The notes under the pieces were generated by a model that was not told the DNA's origin, searched no databases, and saw only the letters and a list, made by a program, of their open reading frames with translations. From SCTD01 sp046593875 (GTDB lineage Bacteria > Actinomycetota > Actinomycetes > Mycobacteriales > SCTD01), in the NCBI GenBank assembly GCA_046593875.1, contig JBKJQQ010000270.1, positions 1 to 9,768 on the forward strand: a stretch of 9,768 nucleotides of DNA, read 5' to 3'. The translations under genes and the position numbers were made by a program. This document shows positions 1 to 6,372 of the stretch, one piece after another (within the stretch, counting starts at the first letter, position 1; each line of letters begins with the position of its first letter).

Positions 1-77
1 TCCACAGCCATCCAAACGCCACTCACCTTCCACACGCTTCACGAGGGTCCTTGACACAGGGGCACACCGACACACCA

Positions 78-118
78 CGGCGGCCCCCCACCGGACGACC
101 TGACACGCCGTCAGGCGT
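78..118 (-). terminator. possible weak terminator hairpins after the DinB gene
   Basis: Two small stems follow or span the stop codon on the minus strand. ACGCC-TGAC-GGCGT (118-105) overlaps the TGA. CGGTGG-GGGG-CCGCCG (93-78) has a six-pair stem with one G-U pair. Neither is followed by a T run, so intrinsic termination is only a possibility; in GC-rich actinobacteria such I-shaped stems are sometimes functional. Confidence 0.22.
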
Positions 119-668
119 CGCGGGCGACCTGCTCCAGGCGGGCGCGGTGGGCCGCCCAGTCGACGTCCGGCAGGTTCGGGGACGCGACGCGCAGACCGGC
201 GGCGCCGTCCACCAGCTCGCGCACGACGTCGGCGTGGCCCGCGTGCCGGTGCGTCTCGGCGACCAGGTGCACGAGGATCCGCTGGAGGGTGACCTCCTGC
301 GACCCGGGCCGCCACCACGGCACCCGTCCGGGGGCGTCGAGCGGCAGCGCCTCGATCGTCGCGTCGGCGTGCGCTGCAGCGGCGTGGTGCAGCGCGAGGA
401 CCTCGGCGACAGACTCGTCAGGGCCGGCCCACATGTCGGCGTTGTCCTCGGCCTCGTCGGTGAACCACGGCAGCGGCAGCGGGAACGGCCGGCCGAAGCA
501 GTCGCCGAGGTAGCCCGCCTCGACGCTCGCCACGTGCTTCACCAGGCCGAGCAGGTTCGTGCCGGTCGGGGTGAGCGGCCGCCGGACGTCGTACTCCCTC
601 AGTCCCTCGACCTTCCACAGCAGCGCCTCCCGCCCCTGACGCAGGTAGCCGTGCAGGACGTCCTTCAT
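111..668 (-). CDS. DinB family protein (DUF664 type), 185 aa
   Basis: The protein has the DinB-like four-helix layout of the DUF664 group, putative metal-dependent enzymes, some of which in actinobacteria use mycothiol or similar thiols. The N-terminal part holds the hallmark LLGLVKHVASVEAGYLG (residues 39-55) with His45. The C-terminal helix holds HLVAETHRHAGHAD (134-147), where H142 and H145 are the likely partner ligands. The start is set at the ATG at 668 because GGTGGAG lies about 6 nt upstream. A longer reading from 872 would add 68 residues with no family likeness and run antisense into the neighbouring peptidase gene. The length fits the family (about 160-190 aa). It is divergent from the peptidase with 57 bp between starts. 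The family call is firm; substrate and reaction are unknown. Confidence 0.88.
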   Translation of the reverse strand: MKDVLHGYLRQGREALLWKVEGLREYDVRRPLTPTGTNLLGLVKHVASVEAGYLGDCFGRPFPLPLPWFTDEAEDNADMWAGPDESVAEVLALHHAAAAHADATIEALPLDAPGRVPWWRPGSQEVTLQRILVHLVAETHRHAGHADVVRELVDGAAGLRVASPNLPDVDWAAHRARLEQVARDA

Positions 669-725
669 GTCAGCTCCACCGGTCGGGTCGGATCGCTGGC
701 CCATCGTGCCGTGCAGACTGGCTCG

Positions 726-2486
726 ATGGTCGCCGTCTGGGAGCAGCGCTTCCGTGCCACCCGTGTCTCGCTGCCCGACTGGGCGGCCGACGCCCCCGAC
801 CGGTGCCTCTACGTCTCGAACCCCACCGGGACCTTCGAGCTCTACGCCTGGGACCGCGCGACCGGCGAGCACCGCCAGGTGACCAGCCGCGCGAACGGCA
901 CGAGCGACGGCGCGCTGTCCCCCGACGGCGAGCAGGTCTGGTGGTTCGACGACACCGATGGCGACGAGTTCGGCACCTGGAAGCGGCAGCCCTTCGGCGG
1001 CGGCCCGGACACCGACGCGACGCCGGGCGTGCCCGCCGCCTACCCGGCCGGGCTGGAGATCGGCTACGCGGTCGTCGTGGTCGGCTGCTCAACCGACGAC
1101 GGGTCGGCGATCCACGTCGTACGAGAGGGCAGCGCGCAGGTGCTCTACGCCAGCGAGCACGACGCCGACCTGGCGGGGCTTTCCCAGGACGAGCAGCTGG
1201 TGGTGCTGGAGCACTCCGAGCACGGTGACAGCCGGCACCGCGCGCTGCGCGTGCTGACGCTGGACGGCGAGGTCGTCTGGGAGCGCTGGGACGGCGAGGG
1301 CCTCGGCCTGCACGCGGTCGGCTTCTCGCCGGTCACCGGCGACGAGCGGCTGCTGGCCGTGCACGAGCGAGAGGGGCGCCCGCTGCCGTTCGTCGTCGAC
1401 CCCCGCACCGGCGACGAGGTCCACCCCGACCTGTCCGGCCTGGCCGGCGATCTGGACGCGGACTGGTACGCCGACGGCTCCGCGCTCCTGGTCAGCGCGG
1501 AGGCGCGCGGGCGGTCGACGCTGCACCGGGTGACCCTGGACGGCACGGTCGAGGCGCTGCCGACGCCCCCCGGCACGATCGGCTCTGCGACCGCGCGGCC
1601 CGGCGGGACGGTCGAGTACTCCTGGTCCAGCGCCGCCTCACCCAGCGTCATCCGGTCCACGGACGGGGCGGTCGTGCTCGCCGCGCCGGGTGACCCCGCA
1701 CCCGGATCCGTCGACGTGACAGACGCTCTCGTCGACGGGCCGGGCGGGACCATCCACGCGCTGGTCGCGACGCCGCCGGGCGACGGGCCGTTCCCGACGG
1801 TGTTCCTCGTGCACGGCGGACCCACCTGGCACGACAGCGACAGCTTCGCCGCCGACCGCGCGGCCTACGTCGACCTCGGCTGCGCGGTGGTGCACGTCAA
1901 CTACCGCGGCTCCACCGGCTACGGCGCTGCCTGGCGCGACGCCCTCACCGGCCGCCCCGGCCTCACCGAGCTGGAGGACCTCGCCGCCGTTCGCGCCTGG
2001 GCCGTCTCCTCCGGCCTGGCCGACGACGCGCGCTGCGTGCTGGCGGGCGGGTCGTGGGGCGGCTACCTCACCCTGCTCGGCCTCGGCACGCAGCCCGACA
2101 TGTGGTCCGCCGGCGTCGCCGCGGTGCCGGTCGCGGACTACCTCGCGGCGTACGAGGACGAGATGGAGCAGCTGCGCGCCTTCGACCGCTCGCTGTTCGG
2201 GGGGTCACCGCAGGAGGTGCCCGACCTCTACCGGGAGTGCTCCCCGCTGACCTACGTCGACGCGGTGCAGGCTCCCGTGCTGGTGCTCGCCGGGGCCAAC
2301 GACCCGCGCTGCCCGATCCGGCAGATCGACAACTGGCTGACTGCTGCCGAGCAGGCGGGCAAGAACGTCGAGGTCTACCGCTTCGACGCGGGCCACGGCT
2401 CGCTGGTGGTGGATGAGCGGGTGCGGCAGATGCGGGCCGAGCTGACCTTCGTGGCCCGGCACGTGGGGCTTGCGCCGCCCCGGTAG
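726..2486 (+). CDS. S9-family serine peptidase (prolyl/acylaminoacyl oligopeptidase type), 586 aa
   Basis: A cytoplasmic serine peptidase expected to cleave short peptides. Residues 1-340 or so are beta-propeller-like, with repeated strands such as LYAWDRATGEHRQ (40-51) and SPDGEQVWWF (65-74). Residues 340-586 form an alpha/beta hydrolase. It has the HGGP oxyanion segment (363-366), NYRGSTGYG (392-400), the nucleophile elbow GGSWGGY with Ser443, then Asp526 in GANDPR and His557 in DAGHGS: a complete catalytic triad in S9 order. No signal peptide or membrane segment is seen. The length is usual for the S9C-like group. The ATG at 726 is chosen because the propeller begins directly after it; an in-frame GTG at 711 is the alternative. 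Neither has a clear Shine-Dalgarno sequence. An in-frame reading from position 51 is antisense to the DinB gene and is not believed. It is divergent from DinB and convergent with a lipoprotein gene, so probably monocistronic. Confidence 0.93.
   Translation: MVAVWEQRFRATRVSLPDWAADAPDRCLYVSNPTGTFELYAWDRATGEHRQVTSRANGTSDGALSPDGEQVWWFDDTDGDEFGTWKRQPFGGGPDTDATPGVPAAYPAGLEIGYAVVVVGCSTDDGSAIHVVREGSAQVLYASEHDADLAGLSQDEQLVVLEHSEHGDSRHRALRVLTLDGEVVWERWDGEGLGLHAVGFSPVTGDERLLAVHEREGRPLPFVVDPRTGDEVHPDLSGLAGDLDADWYADGSALLVSAEARGRSTLHRVTLDGTVEALPTPPGTIGSATARPGGTVEYSWSSAASPSVIRSTDGAVVLAAPGDPAPGSVDVTDALVDGPGGTIHALVATPPGDGPFPTVFLVHGGPTWHDSDSFAADRAAYVDLGCAVVHVNYRGSTGYGAAWRDALTGRPGLTELEDLAAVRAWAVSSGLADDARCVLAGGSWGGYLTLLGLGTQPDMWSAGVAAVPVADYLAAYEDEMEQLRAFDRSLFGGSPQEVPDLYRECSPLTYVDAVQAPVLVLAGANDPRCPIRQIDNWLTAAEQAGKNVEVYRFDAGHGSLVVDERVRQMRAELTFVARHVGLAPPR
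2465..2481. terminator. possible bidirectional hairpin at the convergent gene ends
   Basis: GGGGC (2465-2469) pairs with GCCCC (2477-2481) around a 7-nt loop, inside the last codons of the peptidase gene and just beyond the stop of the convergent lipoprotein gene. It has no T run. It is the only stem I found at a junction where two long transcripts meet with a 1-bp gap, so the call is weak. Confidence 0.2.
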
Positions 2487-2487
2487 C

Positions 2488-2928
2488 TCAGTCGTCCTTG
2501 CCGCCGCCCTTGCCCTTGCCCTCACCGCGCTCGCTGTCCTCGCGTGCGGCCTCCTCGGCCCTGCGCCGCTCCTCCTCGAGCTGCGCCTTCGCCTCCGCCA
2601 GCTTCGCGGCTGCCGCCTTGGCCGCGGCCTCAGCCGCGCGGCGCCGCTGCTCGAGCAGATCGTTGTCGATGACGTCCGCGCCCTTGCGCACCTTCTGGGC
2701 GAGCGCGATGAGCTGGGCGGCCTGCTCCGCGGTGAGCTCCTCCGCCGTCCGCTGCTCCGCGACGGTGGTCAGCAGGGCATCAACGCGGTCCCGGACGGCG
2801 TCGGCGTCGCCGTCGTTGGCCGCCTCCGTGAGCGCCCGGACATCATCGCGGACGACGTCCGCGGGGTCGGTGCCGCACCCGGCCAGCAGGACGAGGGCGA
2901 CGGGGAGCGCGAGCAGGGCACGTCTCAT
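2488..2928 (-). CDS. small lipoprotein, coiled-coil and Lys/Gly tail (paralogue of the preceding lipoprotein), 146 aa
   Basis: Function unknown. Residues 1-18 are a lipoprotein signal peptide (MRRALLALPVALVLLAGC) with lipobox LAGC and Cys18 as the lipidation site, so the protein should be anchored on the outer face of the membrane. Residues 18-89 align without gaps to residues 17-88 of the neighbouring lipoprotein, about 30 identities by hand, including AANDG and VRD. From about 90 to 135 it is a highly charged Ala/Glu/Arg/Lys helix, likely coiled coil, and it ends in a basic Gly/Lys tail (GKGKGGGKDD). The ATG overlaps the stop of the upstream lipoprotein gene as ATGA, and GGGGAG lies about 10 nt upstream. 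It is the last gene of the minus-strand run and ends 1 bp from the peptidase stop. Confidence 0.85.
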   Translation of the reverse strand: MRRALLALPVALVLLAGCGTDPADVVRDDVRALTEAANDGDADAVRDRVDALLTTVAEQRTAEELTAEQAAQLIALAQKVRKGADVIDNDLLEQRRRAAEAAAKAAAAKLAEAKAQLEEERRRAEEAAREDSERGEGKGKGGGKDD

Positions 2929-3431
2929 GCTGCGGGGCTCCCCTGTGGCGAGGCTCCAGAACCACCTTGCAGCTGGGCGGCCGGCGTCGGCGACTGTTCC
3001 ACCGGCGGCACCACGACGTCGAGCGTCGGCTCCGGCTCCGGCTCGGGCTCCGGCTCGGCGGTCGGCTCGGGCTCCTCCTCGGTGGGCTCGGGCTCCGGCG
3101 TCGGCTCCGGCTCGCGGGTGGGCTCGGGCTCCGGCGAGGGGGCGGCGGGCGCAGGGGACGGCTCCACGTCTTCGAGCAGCACGGCCGACTTCTCGATCCG
3201 AAGGGCGAGCTCGCGCAGCCGCTCGGCCTTGGTGCGGTCGAGCTCGCCGCTCGCGACCTGTGCGCGCAGGGTCGAGAGCAGCTCCTGCACGGCGTCGCGC
3301 ACGCCCTGTGCCGACCCGTCGTTGGCCGCCAGGGTCACCGCCTCGACGTCACCGCGCAGCTCGTCGCTCGGCGCGCCGCTGCACGCGGTCAGCGTGAGGG
3401 CGAGGGCCGGGACCAGCCAGAGCGCCCTCAT
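2925..3431 (-). CDS. small lipoprotein with Pro/Glu-rich acidic tail, 168 aa
   Basis: Function unknown. It starts with a lipoprotein signal peptide, MRALWLVPALALTLTAC, lipobox LTAC, Cys17. A helical domain follows (about 19-88) with the motifs LRGDVEAVTLAANDG and VRDAVQELLSTL, shared with the next gene's product. The rest is low complexity: from about 90 to 150 it is dominated by Glu-Pro and Pro-Thr repeats (EPEPT type), an extended acidic stretch of the kind that can span or lie along the cell wall. The ATG overlaps the stop of the kinase gene (ATGA) and no strong ribosome binding site is visible, suggesting translational coupling. The end overlaps the next lipoprotein start in the same way. 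Tandem duplication of the lipoprotein domain is the simplest origin of the pair. Confidence 0.85.
   Translation of the reverse strand: MRALWLVPALALTLTACSGAPSDELRGDVEAVTLAANDGSAQGVRDAVQELLSTLRAQVASGELDRTKAERLRELALRIEKSAVLLEDVEPSPAPAAPSPEPEPTREPEPTPEPEPTEEEPEPTAEPEPEPEPEPTLDVVVPPVEQSPTPAAQLQGGSGASPQGSPAA
3025..3136. repeat. imperfect hexamer repeats (GGCTCC/GGCTCG) coding the Glu-Pro tail
   Basis: The plus strand shows many near-tandem copies of GGCTCC and GGCTCG with a few interruptions; on the coding (minus) strand these are Glu-Pro codons of the first lipoprotein. Gain or loss of hexamers keeps the reading frame, so copy number could vary between strains without breaking the gene. Confidence 0.75.
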
Positions 3432-4576
3432 GAGTCGACGGCGTCCTGCAGTCGCTGCAGGTCACCGCGCAGCGGCTCCGGGATCTCGACGTCGACGGAC
3501 GGCAGCGGACCGGAGGTGCCGCCCTGCTGCGATGCGTAGACCGCGCCGGCGCCGATCAGGGCGGTGGCGGCCAGCAGCGCCAGCACCCAGGGCCACGGGC
3601 TGCGTTTCGGGCGGGCGACGGCGACCGGCCGGGACGTGGCGACGCGAGGCGCCGCGGCGGGGACGGGCGCGACCCGGGTCTGCGGGAGCACCTGGGTGCG
3701 GTCGACCCGCGGCGCGGCCACGGTCGGCGCAGCCATGACGGTGGTGGCCGAGCCGCCGTTGGCGATGACCCCCATCTCCTCGGCAGCCTGCGCCGGCAGG
3801 GGGCGGTCCTCGGCGTCGCGCGCGGTCATGGCGCGCAGCAGACCAGCCCAGCCGGCGGGCAGGGAGTCCGGCACGGCCGGCTGGCGGTGCAGCCGGGCCA
3901 GGGCGACCTCGACGGTGCTCCCGGCGTACTCCCGCTCGCCGGTGAGGCACTCCAGCAGGACCAGGCCGAGCGCGTAGACGTCCGCGGGCGGGCCGACCGG
4001 CTCGCCGGCGACCTGCTCGGGCGCGAGGTAGGACGCGGTGCCGACCATCATCCCGGTGGAGGTCACCTTCGCGGCGTCGACGAGGCGGGCGATCCCGAAG
4101 TCGGTGAGCCGCACCCTGCCGTCCTGGCCGATGAGGACGTTGCCCGGCTTGACGTCGCGGTGCACCAGCCCCTGGCCGTGGACGTAGGCCAGCGCCTGGG
4201 CGATGGACCCGCCGATCACGGCCGTGCGGTCGGACGCGATCGGGCCGCGACGGATCGTGTCGGACAGGGTCTCGCCCTCGACCAGCTCCATGACGACCCA
4301 CGGCCGGTCGGCCTCGTCGGTGCCGGCGTCGTAGACCGGCACGAGGGAGGGGTGCGAGAGCTTGGCGAGCAGGCGGGCCTCGTCGCCGGCGCGGGCCGCG
4401 CCCTCGTCGGTCTGCACCGTGACCAGCTTCAGCGCCACGCTGCGACCGAGCGCCTCGTCCTCGGCCTTCCAGACCTCGGCGGTGCCGCCGCGGCCGAGCA
4501 GGCTCATCAGCCGGTAGCGGTCGGCGACGAGCCGCTGGGGGCCATCGGTGGGGATCGCCTGCGTCGGGTCGGTCAC
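3428..4576 (-). CDS. transmembrane Ser/Thr protein kinase, PknB-like, without PASTA domains, 382 aa
   Basis: A Hanks-type kinase expected to autophosphorylate and phosphorylate cytoplasmic proteins. The kinase domain spans about 21-270: Gly-rich loop GRGGTAEVW (28-36), Lys50 in VALKLV, helix-C Glu66, catalytic loop HRDVKPGN (139-146) with Asp141, DFG (159-161), an activation loop with several Thr/Ser (172-180) and APE (185-187). All key residues are present, so it should be active. An Ala/Pro/Val-rich juxtamembrane linker (about 275-325) is followed by one membrane helix (about 327-349) and an outside tail of only about 33 residues, with no PASTA repeats. That tail has LRGDLQRLQDAV (369-380), resembling the N-terminal helix of the lipoproteins encoded next. 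The start is GTG, overlapping the asd stop as GTGA, with GGTAGGA upstream; the stop overlaps the lipoprotein start as ATGA. The ligand is unknown. Confidence 0.94.
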   Translation of the reverse strand: MTDPTQAIPTDGPQRLVADRYRLMSLLGRGGTAEVWKAEDEALGRSVALKLVTVQTDEGAARAGDEARLLAKLSHPSLVPVYDAGTDEADRPWVVMELVEGETLSDTIRRGPIASDRTAVIGGSIAQALAYVHGQGLVHRDVKPGNVLIGQDGRVRLTDFGIARLVDAAKVTSTGMMVGTASYLAPEQVAGEPVGPPADVYALGLVLLECLTGEREYAGSTVEVALARLHRQPAVPDSLPAGWAGLLRAMTARDAEDRPLPAQAAEEMGVIANGGSATTVMAAPTVAAPRVDRTQVLPQTRVAPVPAAAPRVATSRPVAVARPKRSPWPWVLALLAATALIGAGAVYASQQGGTSGPLPSVDVEIPEPLRGDLQRLQDAVDS

Positions 4577-5604
4577 GCCGTGGTCCTACCCAGCACGAGC
4601 TCGGCGATCTGCACGGCGTTCAGCGCGGCGCCCTTGCGCAGGTTGTCGTTGCTCACGAACAGCGCCAGCCCGTGGTCGCCGTCCTGCCGCAGGCGGCCGA
4701 CGTAGGACGGATCGCGGCCGGCGGCCAGCAGCGGGTTCGGGACGTCGACCACCTCCACGCCCGGGGCTCCCCGCAGCAGCTCGGTGGCCTGCGCGACCGA
4801 GATCGCCCGGGAGAACTCGAGGTTGAGCGACAGCGAGTGGCCGGTGAAGACCGGGACACGCACGCAGGTGCCGGACACGCGCAGGTCCGGGATGCCGAGG
4901 ATCTTGCGGCTCTCGTTGCGGAGCTTCTGCTCCTCGTCGGTCTCCTGCGAGCCGTCGTCGACGACGGAGCCGGCCATCGGCAGGACGTTGAAGGCGATCG
5001 GCGCGACGTACTTGCTGGGCGCGGGGAAGTCGACCGCGGAGCCGTCGTGGACCAGCGCGGTCGCGCTGTCGGCGGTCTTGCGGACCTGGCCGTCGAGCTC
5101 CTCGACGCCGGCCAGACCGCTGCCGGACACCGCCTGGTAGGTGCTCGCGATCAGCCGCACCAGCCCGGCCGCGTCGTGCAGCGGCTTGAGCACCGGCATC
5201 GCCGCCATGGTCGTGCAGTTCGGGTTGGCGACGATGCCCTTGCGGGCGTCGGCGAGCGCCTCGGGGTTGACCTCGCTGACGACCAGCGGGACGTCCGGGT
5301 CCATCCGCCACGCGCTGCTGTTGTCGATGACCACCGCACCCGCGGCGGCGTAGCGCGGCGCCAGCTCACGTGACGTCCCGCCACCAGCGGAGAACAGCGC
5401 GATGTCGAGCCCGGACGGGTCCGCGGTGGAGGCGTCCTCGACCGTGATGTCCCGCCCGCGGAACGGCAGCGTCGTCCCGGCCGAGCGCGCGGAGGCGAAC
5501 AGCCGCAGCTCCTCGATCGGCACGTCCCGCTCGGCGAGCAGCCGCAGCATCACCGCACCGACCTGTCCGGTGGCTCCGACGACCCCGATCCGCGCACCTG
5601 TCAT
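4573..5604 (-). CDS. asd: aspartate-semialdehyde dehydrogenase, 343 aa
   Basis: It reduces beta-aspartyl phosphate to aspartate semialdehyde with NADPH, the second step of the aspartate pathway that leads to lysine/diaminopimelate, threonine, methionine and isoleucine. The N-terminal nucleotide-binding motif is GVVGATGQVG (7-16). The catalytic Cys130 lies in NPNCTT, Gln157 in STYQAVSG, and Arg249 and His256 in CVRVPVFTGHS. Length and motif order are those of the bacterial enzyme. The ATG at 5604 is directly before the Rossmann motif. No Shine-Dalgarno sequence precedes it; the 7 nt before it are pyrimidine-rich, with a -10-like TAGACT just upstream, suggesting a leaderless message. It lies downstream of ask with a small membrane gene between, and its stop overlaps the kinase start. 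Confidence 0.97.
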   Translation of the reverse strand: MTGARIGVVGATGQVGAVMLRLLAERDVPIEELRLFASARSAGTTLPFRGRDITVEDASTADPSGLDIALFSAGGGTSRELAPRYAAAGAVVIDNSSAWRMDPDVPLVVSEVNPEALADARKGIVANPNCTTMAAMPVLKPLHDAAGLVRLIASTYQAVSGSGLAGVEELDGQVRKTADSATALVHDGSAVDFPAPSKYVAPIAFNVLPMAGSVVDDGSQETDEEQKLRNESRKILGIPDLRVSGTCVRVPVFTGHSLSLNLEFSRAISVAQATELLRGAPGVEVVDVPNPLLAAGRDPSYVGRLRQDGDHGLALFVSNDNLRKGAALNAVQIAELVLGRTTA

Positions 5605-5611
5605 GGGAGGG

Positions 5612-5617
5612 AGTCTA
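5612..5617 (-). promoter_or_regulatory. putative -10 box for leaderless asd transcript
   Basis: On the minus strand TAGACT (5617-5612) matches the actinobacterial TANNNT -10 consensus and is followed by CCCTCCC and then ATG, placing the expected start of transcription on or next to the A of the start codon. No good -35 is visible 16-18 nt further upstream, which is common in this group. asd lacks a Shine-Dalgarno sequence, in agreement. Confidence 0.45.
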
Positions 5618-5644
5618 CGAGCGTCGGCGCTGCCGGAGCCCTCG

Positions 5645-5851
5645 TCAGCCGTCGGTGCCCTCGCGGTCCTGCGGCCGCAGCGCCTTGCCCTGGACGAGCG
5701 CGTAGCCGGCGCCGCCGACCCCCAGCACGCTGATGACCGCGCCGACGACGTTGCCCTGCACGGCGCAGAGCACGCCGACGGCGAGGAACACCGCGATCAG
5801 CGCGACGCGGGCCGCCTGGAGCCCGACGGACGCCCGACGGCCGGGGGCCAC
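5645..5851 (-). CDS. small two-helix membrane protein between ask and asd, 68 aa
   Basis: I do not recognise a family. The start is the GTG at 5851, 5 bp after the ask stop; longer readings in this frame would run antisense-like Arg-rich sequence through the end of ask. The protein has a short basic N-terminus (PGRR, 3-6) and two hydrophobic segments, about 12-31 and 35-53. A short polar tail ends in Asp/Arg/Glu/Gly residues. The positive N-terminus suggests both termini are cytoplasmic. No clear Shine-Dalgarno sequence is seen, so it may rely on coupling with ask translation. It is probably a real gene, because the frame fills the gap neatly and encodes two plausible helices, but its role is unknown. 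Confidence 0.65.
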   Translation of the reverse strand: MAPGRRASVGLQAARVALIAVFLAVGVLCAVQGNVVGAVISVLGVGGAGYALVQGKALRPQDREGTDG

Positions 5852-5856
5852 GCCCG

Positions 5857-6372
5857 CTACCGGCCCGTACCGCCGTAGACGGTCGCGCCCTCGTCGCTGC
5901 CGAGCTCGAAGGCGTCGTGGACGGCGCGCACGGCGTTGGGGACGTCGGTGTCGCGGCACACCACCGAGATGCGGATCTCGGAGGTGCTGATGGCCTCGGC
6001 GTTGATGGCGCCGCGAGCCAGCGCCTCGAAGAACGTCGCCGTCACGCCGGGGTGGCTCTTCATCCCCGCGCCGACCAGCGAGACCTTGCCGATGTGCTCG
6101 TCGCTCAGCAGCGACTCGAAGCCGACCTGCGCCTGCAGCTTGGCCAGCGCCGTCATCGCGGTCGCGAGGTCGCTCTTGGGCAGCGTGAAGGAGATGTCGG
6201 TGCGGTCGGTCGCGCCCGAGACGTTCTGCACGATCATGTCGATGTTGACCTCGGCGTCGGCGACCGCGCGGAAGATGGCCGCGGCCTCGCCGGGCTTGTC
6301 GGGCACGCCGACGACCGTGACCCGCGCCTCGGAGAGGTCGTGGGCGACCCCGCTGATGATGGCCTGCTCCAC
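5857..6372 (-). CDS. internal in-frame start: regulatory beta subunit of aspartate kinase, 171 aa
   Basis: Inside ask, codon 246 is GTG (6372-6370), preceded by AGGAG (6382-6378) with 5 nt between, the strongest Shine-Dalgarno in the gene. Translation from here gives the two ACT domains alone (VEQAIISGVAHD onwards). In Corynebacterium glutamicum and Bacillus the beta subunit of aspartokinase is made from an in-frame internal start at almost the same place. The site is seen; that it is used is inferred from those relatives. Confidence 0.7.
   Translation of the reverse strand: MEQAIISGVAHDLSEARVTVVGVPDKPGEAAAIFRAVADAEVNIDMIVQNVSGATDRTDISFTLPKSDLATAMTALAKLQAQVGFESLLSDEHIGKVSLVGAGMKSHPGVTATFFEALARGAINAEAISTSEIRISVVCRDTDVPNAVRAVHDAFELGSDEGATVYGGTGR

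Noticed and set aside
51..56. TTGACA as a plus-strand -35 box
   Set aside because: There is no -10-like sequence 16-18 bp downstream and only the end of a minus-strand gene follows.
1..60. Start of a further minus-strand gene at the left edge (ATG at 11-9)
   Set aside because: Only three codons would lie in the window and no promoter or clearly placed ribosome binding site supports it.
51..725. In-frame N-terminal extension of the S9 peptidase by 225 residues
   Set aside because: The extension is antisense to the DinB gene, has no domain likeness and would give an atypically long protein; the propeller begins right after the ATG at 726.
669..872. Longer DinB protein starting at 872
   Set aside because: The extra 68 residues are antisense to the peptidase coding region, and the ATG at 668 has a good ribosome binding site.
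2470..3738. Plus-strand open frame with long Ser-Gly repeats
   Set aside because: It is the antisense of the two lipoproteins and the kinase end; the repeats are the complement of the Glu-Pro tract and the rest is Arg/Pro-rich shadow sequence.
3462..4301. Second minus-strand frame inside the kinase gene
   Set aside because: Arg/Gly/Pro/Ala-rich frame-shifted copy of the kinase region with no motif; the kinase frame has every catalytic residue.
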